The position numbers were made by a program, and so were the translations under genes. Shown here one piece after another: positions 15,772 through 24,206 of a DNA stretch of 26,513 nucleotides. The notes beneath the pieces are model-generated. The model worked only from the letters and a program-made list of their open reading frames with translations. It did not search any database and was not told the origin of the DNA. The stretch comes from Candidatus Neomicrothrix sp. UBA881 (GTDB lineage: Bacteria; Actinomycetota; Acidimicrobiia; Acidimicrobiales; MedAcidi-G1). Every line of letters starts with the position of its first letter. The first letter of the stretch is position 1. The stretch is taken from positions 13,289 to 39,801 of the forward strand of contig DBFL01000057.1 of assembly GCA_002294285.1 (NCBI GenBank), written 5' to 3'.

Positions 15772-16755
15772 TTAAACAGAGGATCTTTCCCATCCCCCAA
15801 CAACACCTCTAATTGTTAGAGGTATGTTCAGAAATTTCAGACTTTTTTCTATCGGCACAAGGATATCTTTGTTCGGAATTACCACTTCAACGCGATCTGG
15901 CAACTCAAGCAACATTAAATCAGCAATAAATGGGACCAATCTGATATCTATACCAACAGAAAAAACGTACAGGACTTTTTCTCCTTTCTCATCAAAACCC
16001 ATTGCCGCTGTAGGCATTGAATCTCGAAGCGACTTCCTCTCTATAAGTGGCTCCAAAAGAATTAAACTCTCCATGCCATATTCCCTAGGATTGGCTACAG
16101 CATCTGCTCTGAGCCACCTTTCTCGTACAAGTCTAGAAAGTGGGTGAAGGCTAGATTCTGAATTTCTAGAAAGACGTACAATTTCTACGGCTGATGAAAG
16201 AACGTCTGACACAGGCTTGCCCCTACTAATTAAAGAATTGGCTTCTCGATCTAGCTTCCCGACACCCACTTGAATTTCATTATCGAAAACTCTCAGAACT
16301 TCAAGTCCCAAAATTTCTCCTGACCAGGTTCCAAATTCATAGACTTTTTCCAAGTCGAATTTCAAACACAACTCTTCAAATTCTGGCAATGGAGGCTCAA
16401 CAAATTTTCTCTCATCAAAAAGAGCAGGTTCAACCTGATTTGCTTTTCCGTTAGAGAAAAAGAAAATACTAGGAGATGGCTTTAAAGCGTTTGATCTCCT
16501 TTGTGTGGTCTGAGCGTCCTGAAGATTTTCAAAATAAATAACCAAATGCAGGTTTTCATGCGCTGTTAACTCTAAAAGAGAAGCACCAAGGGTCTCCTCT
16601 GGAGTTTCCTGATCCGCTAAGACCCATAAGGTCGAACTTCCTCTAAGCCCATTACCGGAAGTGTCAATCAAACTGTCAATTTCTTGACAATCCTCTTTAA
16701 GAAGAATTTTCCTCAGTTTGCTCCGGTTAAGAGATAACCGTTGTTCTCGTTCCAA
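15772..16755 (-). CDS. Unknown protein encoded between rpmE and prfA
   Basis: I do not recognise this 327-residue protein and give it no function. It looks soluble and mixed alpha/beta: no signal peptide, no membrane helix, no metal-binding Cys cluster and no P-loop. The N-terminal ~25 residues are strongly charged and helical. The middle has 'FGTWSGEILGLEVLRVFD' and 'VGVGKLDREANSLI', and the end alternates beta-like hydrophobic runs ('VEVVIPNKDILVP', 'LTIRGVVGG'). The listed start is TTG at 16755, without a convincing ribosome binding site. The frame is open upstream to a TAG at 16822-16824, but no ATG, GTG or TTG lies there, so the N terminus is uncertain. Its place inside the termination operon and its length without stops argue for a real, translated gene. 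Confidence 0.7.
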   Translation of the reverse strand: MEREQRLSLNRSKLRKILLKEDCQEIDSLIDTSGNGLRGSSTLWVLADQETPEETLGASLLELTAHENLHLVIYFENLQDAQTTQRRSNALKPSPSIFFFSNGKANQVEPALFDERKFVEPPLPEFEELCLKFDLEKVYEFGTWSGEILGLEVLRVFDNEIQVGVGKLDREANSLISRGKPVSDVLSSAVEIVRLSRNSESSLHPLSRLVRERWLRADAVANPREYGMESLILLEPLIERKSLRDSMPTAAMGFDEKGEKVLYVFSVGIDIRLVPFIADLMLLELPDRVEVVIPNKDILVPIEKSLKFLNIPLTIRGVVGGWERSSV

Positions 16756-16790
16756 GGCAATTGTTTTGCAAAAATTTTCTTTAAGTTCTC

Positions 16791-17048
16791 TTAAGAACCT
16801 TTTTTGCGACCTTTGCCGTATCTACGCTCAAATCTTTCAACTCGGCCGGCAGTATCAATAATTTGCATTTTGCCCGTAAAGAAAGGGTGGCTTGCTGATG
16901 AAACTTCAACTTTAACTAATGGATATTCAACACCATCAACAACTGTGGTTTCTGAAGTTTCAGCTGTCGAAGAAATTAAAAATGTAGTTCCTTCACTCGT
17001 GTCTTGGAACGCCACCGTTCTATATTCAGGATGTATTTCAGATTTCAT
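16791..17048 (-). CDS. rpmE2: 50S ribosomal protein L31, type B (cysteine-free)
   Basis: The 85-residue protein opens with '[20 protein letters not shown]' and continues with '[21 protein letters not shown]' and a basic tail, the pattern of type B L31. It contains no cysteine, so it lacks the CxxC zinc-binding ribbon of type A L31. It binds the central protuberance of the large ribosomal subunit. It lies 46 bases after rho and ahead of the unknown gene. Many actinobacterial rho-prfA clusters carry the zinc-binding type at this place, and the switch is worth noting. The ATG at 17048 has a weak GGA site. Confidence 0.93.
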   Translation of the reverse strand: MKSEIHPEYRTVAFQDTSEGTTFLISSTAETSETTVVDGVEYPLVKVEVSSASHPFFTGKMQIIDTAGRVERFERRYGKGRKKGS

Positions 17049-17094
17049 AGCAGTCCAGTCTGTTGGAAATATTTAACATTAGCAACCTTTAAAA

Positions 17095-18726
17095 TTAGGA
17101 AGCTTCCATAGAAGGCCCTTTGGCAACTTCTGACAGAAATTCATCATTATTGGGAAAGGTTTTCAGCCGGTCAATGAGCAGTTCCAAACCTGCACCTGAA
17201 CCATTATCACCATCCGACGCTAAACCGTTTAGAACACGTCTTAGCTTCCATACCTGATTCAGTTGCTTACGATCGAATAAGAGTTCTTCATGACGCGTTG
17301 AGGAGGCATTGACATCGATGGCTGGGTAAACACGTCTTTCCGCAATCCTTCGATCTAAACGAAGTTCCATATTTCCCGTTCCTTTAAACTCTTCAAAGAT
17401 AACCTCGTCCATCTTGGAACCTGTTTCTACTAAAGCTGTTGCCAAAATAGTTAACGAGCCTCCTTCTTCAACATTTCTGGCAGCACCAAAAAATTTCTTT
17501 GGTGGATATAAGGCTCCACTGTCAACACCACCTGACATGATTCGGCCTGTAGCAGGAGCGGCCAAATTATAAGCTCGAGCCAATCTTGTTATCCCGTCAA
17601 GAATAATTACGACATCTTCACCATATTCAACAAGTCTTCGGGCTCTTTCTATTGTTACTTCAGCAATAGCTGTATGCTCTTCAGCTGGCCTGTCAAAGGT
17701 TGACGCTGCGACTTCACCATTTATGAGCCATCTCTTCATATCAGTCACTTCTTCAGGTCTTTCATCTACCAACAAGACAATTAGTTTGACCTCAGGATTG
17801 TTGGTCTCGATTGACCTTGCAATCTGTTTCATGATTGTTGTTTTACCCGCTTTGGGTGGTGAAACAATAAGACCTCTTTGACCTTTACCTATTGGAGACA
17901 ACAGATCGACGATGCGAGCGGTCATATTAGAAGGGTCAGCAGCAAGTTCAAGATTTAACCGCTCATCTGGAAAAAGAGGTGTTAAGTCTTCAAAATTAGG
18001 TCGTTTTTTTGCTTCTTCAGGTGATTTTCCATTTACAGTGTCCAGTCTCAAAAGGGCAGGATTTTTCTCGCTTCTATTTGCAGGTCTAGCACCACCTACC
18101 AGATAATCGCCACGACGAAGGTCAAACTCTTTGACTTGTTTAACTGAAACATAAGCATCTTGTTTTGAAGGTCGGAAACCTGTTGTTCTTAAAAATCCAT
18201 AGCCTTCGTTACGCAGATCCAAATAACCCTCTATTGAAACTGGTTCACCGTCCCAGGATTCATCTGGCATGTCAGGACCCCGGCCTCGACGTCGACGTCG
18301 ACGGTTTCCGGGTTCAGTATATTCTCCACTGCGTTTTTCACGATTATTGTTTGAACTCCTTGTTTCAGAGTCTTTGCCAGATGGTGCTCTGCTACTTCCG
18401 CTTTCCGACCCTTCTTTTTCATCAGATTTGCTGGTCTCATCAGATTTGCTGGAATCATCACTGGTTTCCTCTTTAGACTCCTCCTGAAGAGCAACCTCCC
18501 ATTCAGCCAAAGGTTCTGTTTCATCTTCTGCTTGATCTTGTTTAGCAGGTTCTTGGGTTTCAGGAGTTGGAGCACCTCCCCCAGAAGATAACTCAAGAAT
18601 CATTTCAACTATCTCAGCTTTTCTGGCACGAGAAGCTGGTTTACCGCCTAGAGCAGTAGCAATAGTAATAAGTTCATCTCGCCCCTTGGCTTCCAATGAA
18701 TCGCTTTGTAACTCAGTCGAGTCCAT
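17095..18726 (-). CDS. rho: Transcription termination factor Rho
   Basis: Rho is the hexameric RNA helicase that ends transcription. ATG 18726 is chosen because GAGGTG lies 8 bases upstream; an upstream in-frame start at 18786 has no such site and would add 20 unlike residues. The 543-residue protein has a Rho N-terminal helical domain (~10-47), then a disordered stretch (~48-160) rich in Ser, Asp, Glu and Lys and ending in a run of Arg (142-150), typical of actinobacterial Rho. The cold-shock-type RNA-binding domain follows (~161-235, 'GYGFLR', 'DAYVSV'), then the Walker A 'SPPKAGKTT' (289-297), '[13 protein letters not shown]' and the Q/R-loop segments. It follows a leader of about 240 bases and heads the rho-rpmE-prfA-prmC-tsaC-rpiB run. 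Confidence 0.98.
   Translation of the reverse strand: MDSTELQSDSLEAKGRDELITIATALGGKPASRARKAEIVEMILELSSGGGAPTPETQEPAKQDQAEDETEPLAEWEVALQEESKEETSDDSSKSDETSKSDEKEGSESGSSRAPSGKDSETRSSNNNREKRSGEYTEPGNRRRRRRGRGPDMPDESWDGEPVSIEGYLDLRNEGYGFLRTTGFRPSKQDAYVSVKQVKEFDLRRGDYLVGGARPANRSEKNPALLRLDTVNGKSPEEAKKRPNFEDLTPLFPDERLNLELAADPSNMTARIVDLLSPIGKGQRGLIVSPPKAGKTTIMKQIARSIETNNPEVKLIVLLVDERPEEVTDMKRWLINGEVAASTFDRPAEEHTAIAEVTIERARRLVEYGEDVVIILDGITRLARAYNLAAPATGRIMSGGVDSGALYPPKKFFGAARNVEEGGSLTILATALVETGSKMDEVIFEEFKGTGNMELRLDRRIAERRVYPAIDVNASSTRHEELLFDRKQLNQVWKLRRVLNGLASDGDNGSGAGLELLIDRLKTFPNNDEFLSEVAKGPSMEAS
18419..18452. repeat. In-frame tandem 18-base repeat inside the Rho disordered region
   Basis: A 16-base string is repeated exactly with an 18-base period (18419-18434 and 18437-18452). 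On the minus strand it encodes two copies of a six-residue unit, Ser-Lys-Ser-Asp-Glu-Thr and Ser-Lys-Ser-Asp-Glu-Lys, near residues 93-104. It is most likely replication slippage in a disordered segment that tolerates length change. Confidence 0.7.
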
Positions 18727-18970
18727 AATTAAACACCTCTGTGTCTGTGTAATTGTGTGTTTAACCCTCAGAAATTGGTTTAACACGAAATTGATTGCCG
18801 TTAAAACGAAATGCGCTCTGGGTCACAATCGTCTAAGAATCAGACCTGCTGAATGTCAATCAGGCCCTCAGCCGTAACGACACCTTGTACTGTATGCGGA
18901 GTCATAGTCGTCTACAACACAAAACATATTTAAAAATCAGTTTTTATTTTTTTTTAAAAATAACCATTTA
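18727..18970 (-). promoter_or_regulatory. Long leader and intergenic region between the apgM-like gene and rho
   Basis: This 244-base gap is the only sizeable break in the minus-strand housekeeping run. In transcript order it holds an AT-only tract after the upstream stop (about 18920-18970, weak hairpins but no GC-rich terminator), a weak promoter-like pair (TTGTAG 18917-18912, 17 bases, TACAGT 18894-18889) and a perfect TTGACA (18859-18854) followed after 18 bases by TAGACG (18835-18830). Next come three related direct repeats (18759-18813) and the ribosome binding site for rho. Rho leaders are often autoregulated. Neither promoter is convincing by itself, and no protein-coding frame is supported. 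Confidence 0.4.
18759..18813. repeat. Direct repeats in the rho leader
   Basis: GTTTAAC-n5-GAAATTG (18759-18777) is followed at once by GTTTAAC-n2-GAAATTG (18778-18793). A third, degenerate copy, GTTAAAACGAAATG, lies at 18800-18813. The two full copies match at all 14 non-spacer bases. All lie in the last 90 bases before the rho start. A protein-binding or RNA-structure role is inference. Confidence 0.5.
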
Positions 18971-20119
18971 TTAGTCAGCTAGAAGAGTCTTCATTAGTTG
19001 ATGCCCCTCAACCAAAGGCAACTCTGAAACACCAATTTCGGTAAAAACACCCCCGGATGAATCTTTTTCAGAATCAAACAGCAAGTAAGGAACCGGATCG
19101 GGTGTATGTGTTCTAAGTGTTAGAGGGGTCGCATGGTCAGGAAGCATTAACAATCTCCACGGTCCCATCGAATCTAAGCCGGAAATTAAGTCACCTAAAA
19201 TTCGAGAGTCCCAATTTTCAAGCGCCTCAACTTTTGCTTCGATGTCTCCGGCATGACCAGCTTCATCAGTCGCCTCAACATGAATTATGAAAAGATCTAA
19301 ACCATCTTCTAATTCTTTTAAAGCTACGTTTCTCTTTCCTTCATAATCCGTGTCATACCAGCCGGTTGCTCCTGGAATGTCGCAAACCTTCATATCCGCT
19401 AACTTGCCAATACCCCTAACAAGGTCTACCGCCGTAACTAAACCCGCATTGACACCGTTGACGTCAAAAAAAGATGGAAGTTGTGGTTGAGTGCCTTGCC
19501 CCCACAACCAAATTCCCGTTGCATCTAAGTCTGATTGTGACAATATTTTCTCAGATGCAATCATTAAATCTGAAATTTCTTGTCCAGATGCCCCTGAAGG
19601 TAACACCACCTGACTACCTGTTAAATCGTGGGGAGGCACGCAATCAGCATCAGCGAAATATCTGGGCGCAATCAGCGCATGACGAAAACTTACACCAGGT
19701 AAGAAATAGATCCCGTCATCTGGTTTGCCCAGTTCTTTATTGATTTCAGCAATAACTTCTGCTGCTTCATCCGAGGAAGGATTTCCGCCTGCGTAATCAA
19801 CCATTACACCATCAACTATTTTCACCAAATTGCATCTAAAAGCCGTTTGGTCTGGTCGCAATTTTACTCCCAGAGCAGCAACTTCAATTGGGGCACGGCC
19901 TGTATGGTAATGGCTTGGGTCATAACCAAAGATTGACATGTTCCCCACATCACTTCCTGGTGGCATGCCACTCGGAATGACTTCTGCACGGCCTAAAGTA
20001 CTTCGCGCAGCGAGCGCGTCAAGATTTGGCATGCTGGCTACCTCTAAAGGAGTCTTCCCATTAAGTTCAGGAACAGGCAAATCAGCACAACCGTCTGGAA
20101 CGCATATTACATACTTCAT
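18971..20119 (-). CDS. apgM: Cofactor-independent phosphoglycerate mutase-like protein, candidate homoserine kinase
   Basis: The 382-residue protein belongs to the archaeal-type phosphoglycerate mutase family of the alkaline phosphatase superfamily. Asp9 in 'VPDGCADLP', the phosphorylatable Ser56 in 'MPPGSDVGNMSIFGYDP', 'HTGRAPIEVAALG', 'FRCNLV', 'HVEATDEAGHAGD' and 'LPDHATP' are the metal and catalytic motifs. It lies 39 bases after thrC and before rho, exactly where other Actinobacteria have thrB, and there is no GHMP homoserine kinase here. I recall genetic work on other bacteria that assigned homoserine kinase activity to members of this family, but I cannot verify it here. On context, this enzyme probably makes O-phosphohomoserine for ThrC. 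Plain glycolytic mutase activity remains possible. ATG 20119 has GGGAA 6 bases upstream. Confidence 0.88.
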   Translation of the reverse strand: MKYVICVPDGCADLPVPELNGKTPLEVASMPNLDALAARSTLGRAEVIPSGMPPGSDVGNMSIFGYDPSHYHTGRAPIEVAALGVKLRPDQTAFRCNLVKIVDGVMVDYAGGNPSSDEAAEVIAEINKELGKPDDGIYFLPGVSFRHALIAPRYFADADCVPPHDLTGSQVVLPSGASGQEISDLMIASEKILSQSDLDATGIWLWGQGTQPQLPSFFDVNGVNAGLVTAVDLVRGIGKLADMKVCDIPGATGWYDTDYEGKRNVALKELEDGLDLFIIHVEATDEAGHAGDIEAKVEALENWDSRILGDLISGLDSMGPWRLLMLPDHATPLTLRTHTPDPVPYLLFDSEKDSSGGVFTEIGVSELPLVEGHQLMKTLLAD

Positions 20120-20158
20120 GATTTTCCCATTATGTTAAAAACCTTCAGCATTTCTGGC

Positions 20159-21559
20159 CTATTTCCCTATACCTATTCTGGAACAGTTCTTCACATGGTC
20201 TTTTACAATTTCTAAATCATTTGGTAAAAGAGTTAAATACTCCGGACGCTCATGCAAATCTGCTAATCGGTCTGGAAGAGGTGGACAGTGACCAATGGCC
20301 TGCTCAACCGCTTCAGGAAATTTAGCTGGATGCGCTGTAGCAAGGCAAACAATCGGAACTTTTTGATTGTCTTTTTCTTTTCGGTAGGCACGTGCAGCCA
20401 ACACTCCTATAGCTGAATGTGGGTCAAGCACTACTCCTGATTTTTCCGATTCTAAAGAAATGCAATTAACTACTTCTTCATCATCAAAACTGTAACCGTT
20501 CCAACTATCGGACAACTTTGCCTCCACATCAGGACCTACATTAATGCTTCCATCTAAGCGAAACTTTTCGAGAAGATTTCTTACATCTCCACCATTTCTA
20601 CCTAGTAACTCAAAGATGAGTCTTTCTAAATTAGATGAAATTTGTATATCCATACTTGGGGAGAGAGTTGGAATGACTTCACTGATCTCCATTCCACCTG
20701 TGTTGAAAAACTGTGTAAGTATGTCATTTTTATTACTTGCTACCAGCAGTTTTGGAATATTAAGACCACAGTTCCTTGCTGCATGGCCAGCAAATACATT
20801 TCCGAAATTTCCGGTTGGAACAGAGAAAATTACTTGCTGTTCATTGGAACCAAGTTTCTCACAAGCCACCACGTAATAAACAATTTGAGCCATAACCCTT
20901 GCCCAGTTAATTGAGTTAACAGCACCTAGTTTCAAGCTATTTCTGTACTCGAGATCATTGAACATCGCTTTAACCAGATCTTGACAGTCATCAAAGGTTC
21001 CTTCAATAGCAACATTATGAACATTGAAAGAATCTACGGTAGTCATCTGTTTTCGTTGAACATCAGAAACTCTGTCTGCCGGATGGAGAATAACTATGTC
21101 CAAATTCTGTCTATCCCTGCAAGCTTCAATCGCTGCTGAACCCGTATCACCTGAAGTCGCTCCCACAATTGTCAGGTGTTCTCCTCTGGCATTTAATTCA
21201 TGATCGAACAACCTTCCAACTAGTTGTAAGGCAATGTCTTTAAAAGCAAGAGTTGGACCGTGAAATAACTCCATTAGGTAGATTTGATCATCTAGTTCAA
21301 TCAAAGGAACCACTTCTTGTGCTTCAAAAGAGCTATAGGCGTCAGTAATTATTTGCCTAAGTTCTTTCTCCGCGATGCCTCCATCGATAAACAGGTTCAT
21401 AACTTTGAAAGCGGTTTCCAAATAATCTCCGCTGCCTGAATACTGCAATGTCGGCCATTCATATGGGACATACAAGCCCCCGTCTTCTGCTAAACCTGTC
21501 AACAAGGCTTCACTGAAGGTTTTTTCTGGCGCTAGACCTCTTGTACTTACATACCTCAC
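20159..21559 (-). CDS. thrC: Threonine synthase
   Basis: ThrC is a PLP enzyme that converts O-phosphohomoserine to threonine. The 466-residue protein is the long type, starting 'RYVSTRG' and 'LAEDGGLYVP'. The PLP lysine is Lys107 in 'FHGPTLAFKDIALQ'. 'GATSGDTGSAA' binds the substrate phosphate and 'VPTGNFGN' the PLP phosphate. The start is GTG at 21559, with GAGGGG 5 bases upstream; the nearby ATG is out of frame. It follows hom by 14 bases. The donor of its substrate is presumably the phosphoglycerate-mutase-like protein encoded next. Confidence 0.96.
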   Translation of the reverse strand: MRYVSTRGLAPEKTFSEALLTGLAEDGGLYVPYEWPTLQYSGSGDYLETAFKVMNLFIDGGIAEKELRQIITDAYSSFEAQEVVPLIELDDQIYLMELFHGPTLAFKDIALQLVGRLFDHELNARGEHLTIVGATSGDTGSAAIEACRDRQNLDIVILHPADRVSDVQRKQMTTVDSFNVHNVAIEGTFDDCQDLVKAMFNDLEYRNSLKLGAVNSINWARVMAQIVYYVVACEKLGSNEQQVIFSVPTGNFGNVFAGHAARNCGLNIPKLLVASNKNDILTQFFNTGGMEISEVIPTLSPSMDIQISSNLERLIFELLGRNGGDVRNLLEKFRLDGSINVGPDVEAKLSDSWNGYSFDDEEVVNCISLESEKSGVVLDPHSAIGVLAARAYRKEKDNQKVPIVCLATAHPAKFPEAVEQAIGHCPPLPDRLADLHERPEYLTLLPNDLEIVKDHVKNCSRIGIGK

Positions 21560-21573
21560 TTACACCCCTCGAC

Positions 21574-22878
21574 TTAATCGATTCCGATAACTCTTAGGAC
21601 AGTTCCGATGCTTCTAACTATTTGCAGCTCGTCCAAAGCATCTATAGCTGCTTGAAAATCACTTTCTAGCGCTTTATGGGTAATGAAAATAAGCCTGGCT
21701 TCGCTTTCGAGACCTTCTTGTTCCATAGACTGTATTGACACATTGTGTTCCCCAAGAACAGCTGCTACTTGTGCCAAAACGCCTGGCCGATCATCTACCT
21801 CTACTTCCAAAAAGTACCGAGTCTCTAAATCAGCAACTGGTGAAATTCTTATAGATCTGAACTCTCCAATTGAAGCACTGCTTGATCTTTTTATATTGCA
21901 AGAAGCGTCAATCAAATCTCCCAGCACAGCTGATGCGGTTGGTTGACCTCCAGCGCCTCTACCGTAAAACATCAAGTCACCCACTGAATCGCCCTCAACA
22001 AAAATAGCGTTAAAACTTTCTTGGACATTTGCCAAAGGATGAGATAAAGGAACCATGCTCGGATGAACACGAACGCATAAAGACTCTTCACCGTTGCTGT
22101 CTTGTTTTTCCGCAATCGCCAACAGCTTTATGCAATGACCCAAGCGGTGCGCAAATTGTAGGTCTTCAGGAGTTATTTCTGTAATACCTTCCACATAAAC
22201 ATCACTGGAGCTAACCCTCCCTCCAAAGGCGAGGCTTGCAATTATCGCTGCTTTAGCTGCAGCATCATGACCTTCAACATCTGCTGTTGGGTCGCTTTCT
22301 GCATAACCCAGCTTCTGGGCCTCTTCCAATGCTTCCGCATATGGCATGCCCTCGTCAGACATTTTTGTAAGAATGAAATTTGTTGTACCGTTCACAATCC
22401 CCATAATTCTGGTAATCGGTTCTCCGACTAAAGACTCACGTAATGGTCGGATAATGGGAATTGCACCTGCCACAGCAGCTTCAAACAACAGATCAACACC
22501 TGACTGTTCGGCTAGGGCATACAATTCTTCTCCATGGGCAGCTAAAAGTTCTTTATTTGCTGTAACTACAGATTTTCCCAACTCAAGCGCTTTTGAAATT
22601 AATTCTCTAGATGGATCAATACCGCCCATCACTTCAATGACAACATCTACTTCGGCACTCTCAACAACCTGTTTCGGGTCGTCAGTAAACAAAGACTGTT
22701 CTATAGGCACATTTCGCGATTTGGAAAGATCTCTCACAGACACCTTCGTGACATCTATCTCCAACCCCGTGCGTTGGAGAATTGCCTCTCTCTGTTCATA
22801 AAGCAACTCGAGAAGAGAAGTTCCAACTGTTCCGCAACCTAAAAGTCCTATATTGACATTAACTTGTTCCATACTCAT
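21574..22878 (-). CDS. hom: Homoserine dehydrogenase with C-terminal ACT domain
   Basis: Hom reduces aspartate semialdehyde to homoserine with NAD(P)H. The 434-residue protein has the nucleotide-binding 'GLLGCGTVGTSLLELL' (~11-26), 'ELLAAHGEEL', the catalytic domain with 'GIVNGTTNFILTKM', 'KLGYAESDPTADVEG' and 'DAAAKAAI', and a C-terminal ACT domain (~355-430, 'VDDRPGVLAQVAAVLGEHNVSIQSMEQ') that in relatives senses threonine. Feedback inhibition by threonine is therefore likely. Start ATG 22878 is closely followed by another in-frame ATG at 22872, and neither has a strong ribosome binding site. It lies 53 bases after lysA. Confidence 0.97.
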   Translation of the reverse strand: MSMEQVNVNIGLLGCGTVGTSLLELLYEQREAILQRTGLEIDVTKVSVRDLSKSRNVPIEQSLFTDDPKQVVESAEVDVVIEVMGGIDPSRELISKALELGKSVVTANKELLAAHGEELYALAEQSGVDLLFEAAVAGAIPIIRPLRESLVGEPITRIMGIVNGTTNFILTKMSDEGMPYAEALEEAQKLGYAESDPTADVEGHDAAAKAAIIASLAFGGRVSSSDVYVEGITEITPEDLQFAHRLGHCIKLLAIAEKQDSNGEESLCVRVHPSMVPLSHPLANVQESFNAIFVEGDSVGDLMFYGRGAGGQPTASAVLGDLIDASCNIKRSSSASIGEFRSIRISPVADLETRYFLEVEVDDRPGVLAQVAAVLGEHNVSIQSMEQEGLESEARLIFITHKALESDFQAAIDALDELQIVRSIGTVLRVIGID

Positions 22879-22931
22879 ACGGTACTTGCCACAGGCCCGT
22901 AGTCAGGTATTGTTTTAACTTCTTTTATATG

Positions 22932-24206
22932 TTAAATGTCACGTCTTATTAGATCTTCATATGATTCACGAGCCACAACTACTCGTGGCGAGCCATCAGA
23001 TACAAAAACCACTGCTGGTCTGAGGACTTGATTGTAATTAGAGCCCATTGAATACCCATAAGCTCCAGTTACAGGAGTGGCAAGAATGTCTCCGACTGCC
23101 AAATCTTCAGGCACCCATGCTTCTTTAATAAGTACGTCTCCAGATTCACAATGTTTACCTACAAGACGTACATTTTTTTGACGTTGTGCTTGATTAGCAC
23201 GAGGTAAAAAAGTTTCATACCCAGAACCATAAAGAACCGGTCTTGGATTATCACTCATCCCTCCATCAACTGAAACGTACGTCCTGTGACCAGGCACTTC
23301 CTTTATAGTCCCAACCGTATAAAGAGTTACTGCCGCACTAGCGACTATGGACCTTCCCGGCTCTGAACTAACCAGTGACTTGACTCCAGCTTTACTGCAA
23401 GCTTCAAAGATAGCTTCTGCCCACTCTTTTATAGACGGGGCAGATTCACCTTCAACGTAAGGAACTCCCAAACCTCCACCCACGGATAATTCAGGAAAAT
23501 CAAAAGGAGCTGCAAATTCAGCCAAAACTGCGACAGCTTTAGCAAATGGCTCAACATCAAAAACCTGACTCCCTATATGGGCATGCAGACCAAATAAATC
23601 TAAGTGGTTGGATCTTCTCGCCCTATCAACAGCCTCCGCAGCTAAACCAGATGCGACTGTAAAACCAAACTTTGAATCTTCTTGACCTGTAGAAATAAAT
23701 TCATGAGTATGTGCCTCTACCCCAGGCGTAACTCTTAAGAGAATTTTAGCTGTTATGCCTAAATCAGCAGACAACTCTTCTAACCGTTCAAGTTCGTTGA
23801 AAGAATCTACTACAATGCGCCCCACGCCTTCTCTAAGTGCGAAGTTTAGTTCTTCAAGGCTTTTATTATTCCCATGCATGACTATTCGCTCACCAGGAAC
23901 ATCGGCTTTTCTAGCTATAAACAACTCTCCTCCAGTTGCCACATCAAGATTCATTCCTTCTTCATAAGCAAGTCTCGCCATCTCAATACAAAGAAAAGCT
24001 TTTGTGGCATAAGCGACATTGCCATCAAATGCTTCGACTGCTTCACGGCATCTGGACCGTAAATGATTTTCATCGTAAACGAAAAGAGGTGTCCCAAATT
24101 CGTTGGCGAGTTCCACCAGATCGCATCCGCCTACAAGGGTTCGCTCCTCCGATGAGGTATCTGCATTATCTGGAAGTAGTTCCCGCATAATTGCTCCTGC
24201 CATCAT
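22932..24206 (-). CDS. lysA: Diaminopimelate decarboxylase
   Basis: LysA removes CO2 from meso-diaminopimelate to give lysine. The 424-residue protein is a fold-III PLP enzyme: Lys69 in 'YATKAF' forms the PLP Schiff base, 'GNNKS' and 'HAHIGSQV' are conserved, 'VGGGLGVPY' and 'EPGRSIVA' bind the cofactor phosphate, and the Cys of 'GKHCESGDVL' acts across the dimer interface. The ATG at 24204-24206 overlaps the argS TGA (24203-24205). AAGGAG lies 4 bases from it and 7 bases from a second ATG (24203). A third ATG at 24188 also has an AGGAG ahead, so the exact N terminus is open over six residues. Confidence 0.97.
   Translation of the reverse strand: MMAGAIMRELLPDNADTSSEERTLVGGCDLVELANEFGTPLFVYDENHLRSRCREAVEAFDGNVAYATKAFLCIEMARLAYEEGMNLDVATGGELFIARKADVPGERIVMHGNNKSLEELNFALREGVGRIVVDSFNELERLEELSADLGITAKILLRVTPGVEAHTHEFISTGQEDSKFGFTVASGLAAEAVDRARRSNHLDLFGLHAHIGSQVFDVEPFAKAVAVLAEFAAPFDFPELSVGGGLGVPYVEGESAPSIKEWAEAIFEACSKAGVKSLVSSEPGRSIVASAAVTLYTVGTIKEVPGHRTYVSVDGGMSDNPRPVLYGSGYETFLPRANQAQRQKNVRLVGKHCESGDVLIKEAWVPEDLAVGDILATPVTGAYGYSMGSNYNQVLRPAVVFVSDGSPRVVVARESYEDLIRRDI

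Noticed and set aside
18286..18304. GTCGAC-type short repeats as a possible binding site
   Set aside because: They simply encode the run of arginines in the Rho insertion.
18231..18596. A 121-codon open frame on the minus strand overlapping rho in another frame
   Set aside because: It lies within the low-complexity Rho segment, has repetitive Lys/Asn content and no ribosome binding site; it is a by-product of the repeat-rich codons.
18920..18970. An intrinsic terminator after the phosphoglycerate-mutase-like gene
   Set aside because: The tract is almost pure A/T; stems such as AAAAACTGATTTTT have no G-C pairs near the base and would be unstable. It may still mark a Rho-dependent end.
22346..22801. 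A 151-codon plus-strand open frame opposite hom
   Set aside because: The Ser/Thr-rich translation resembles no protein family and lies wholly antisense to a well-conserved gene.
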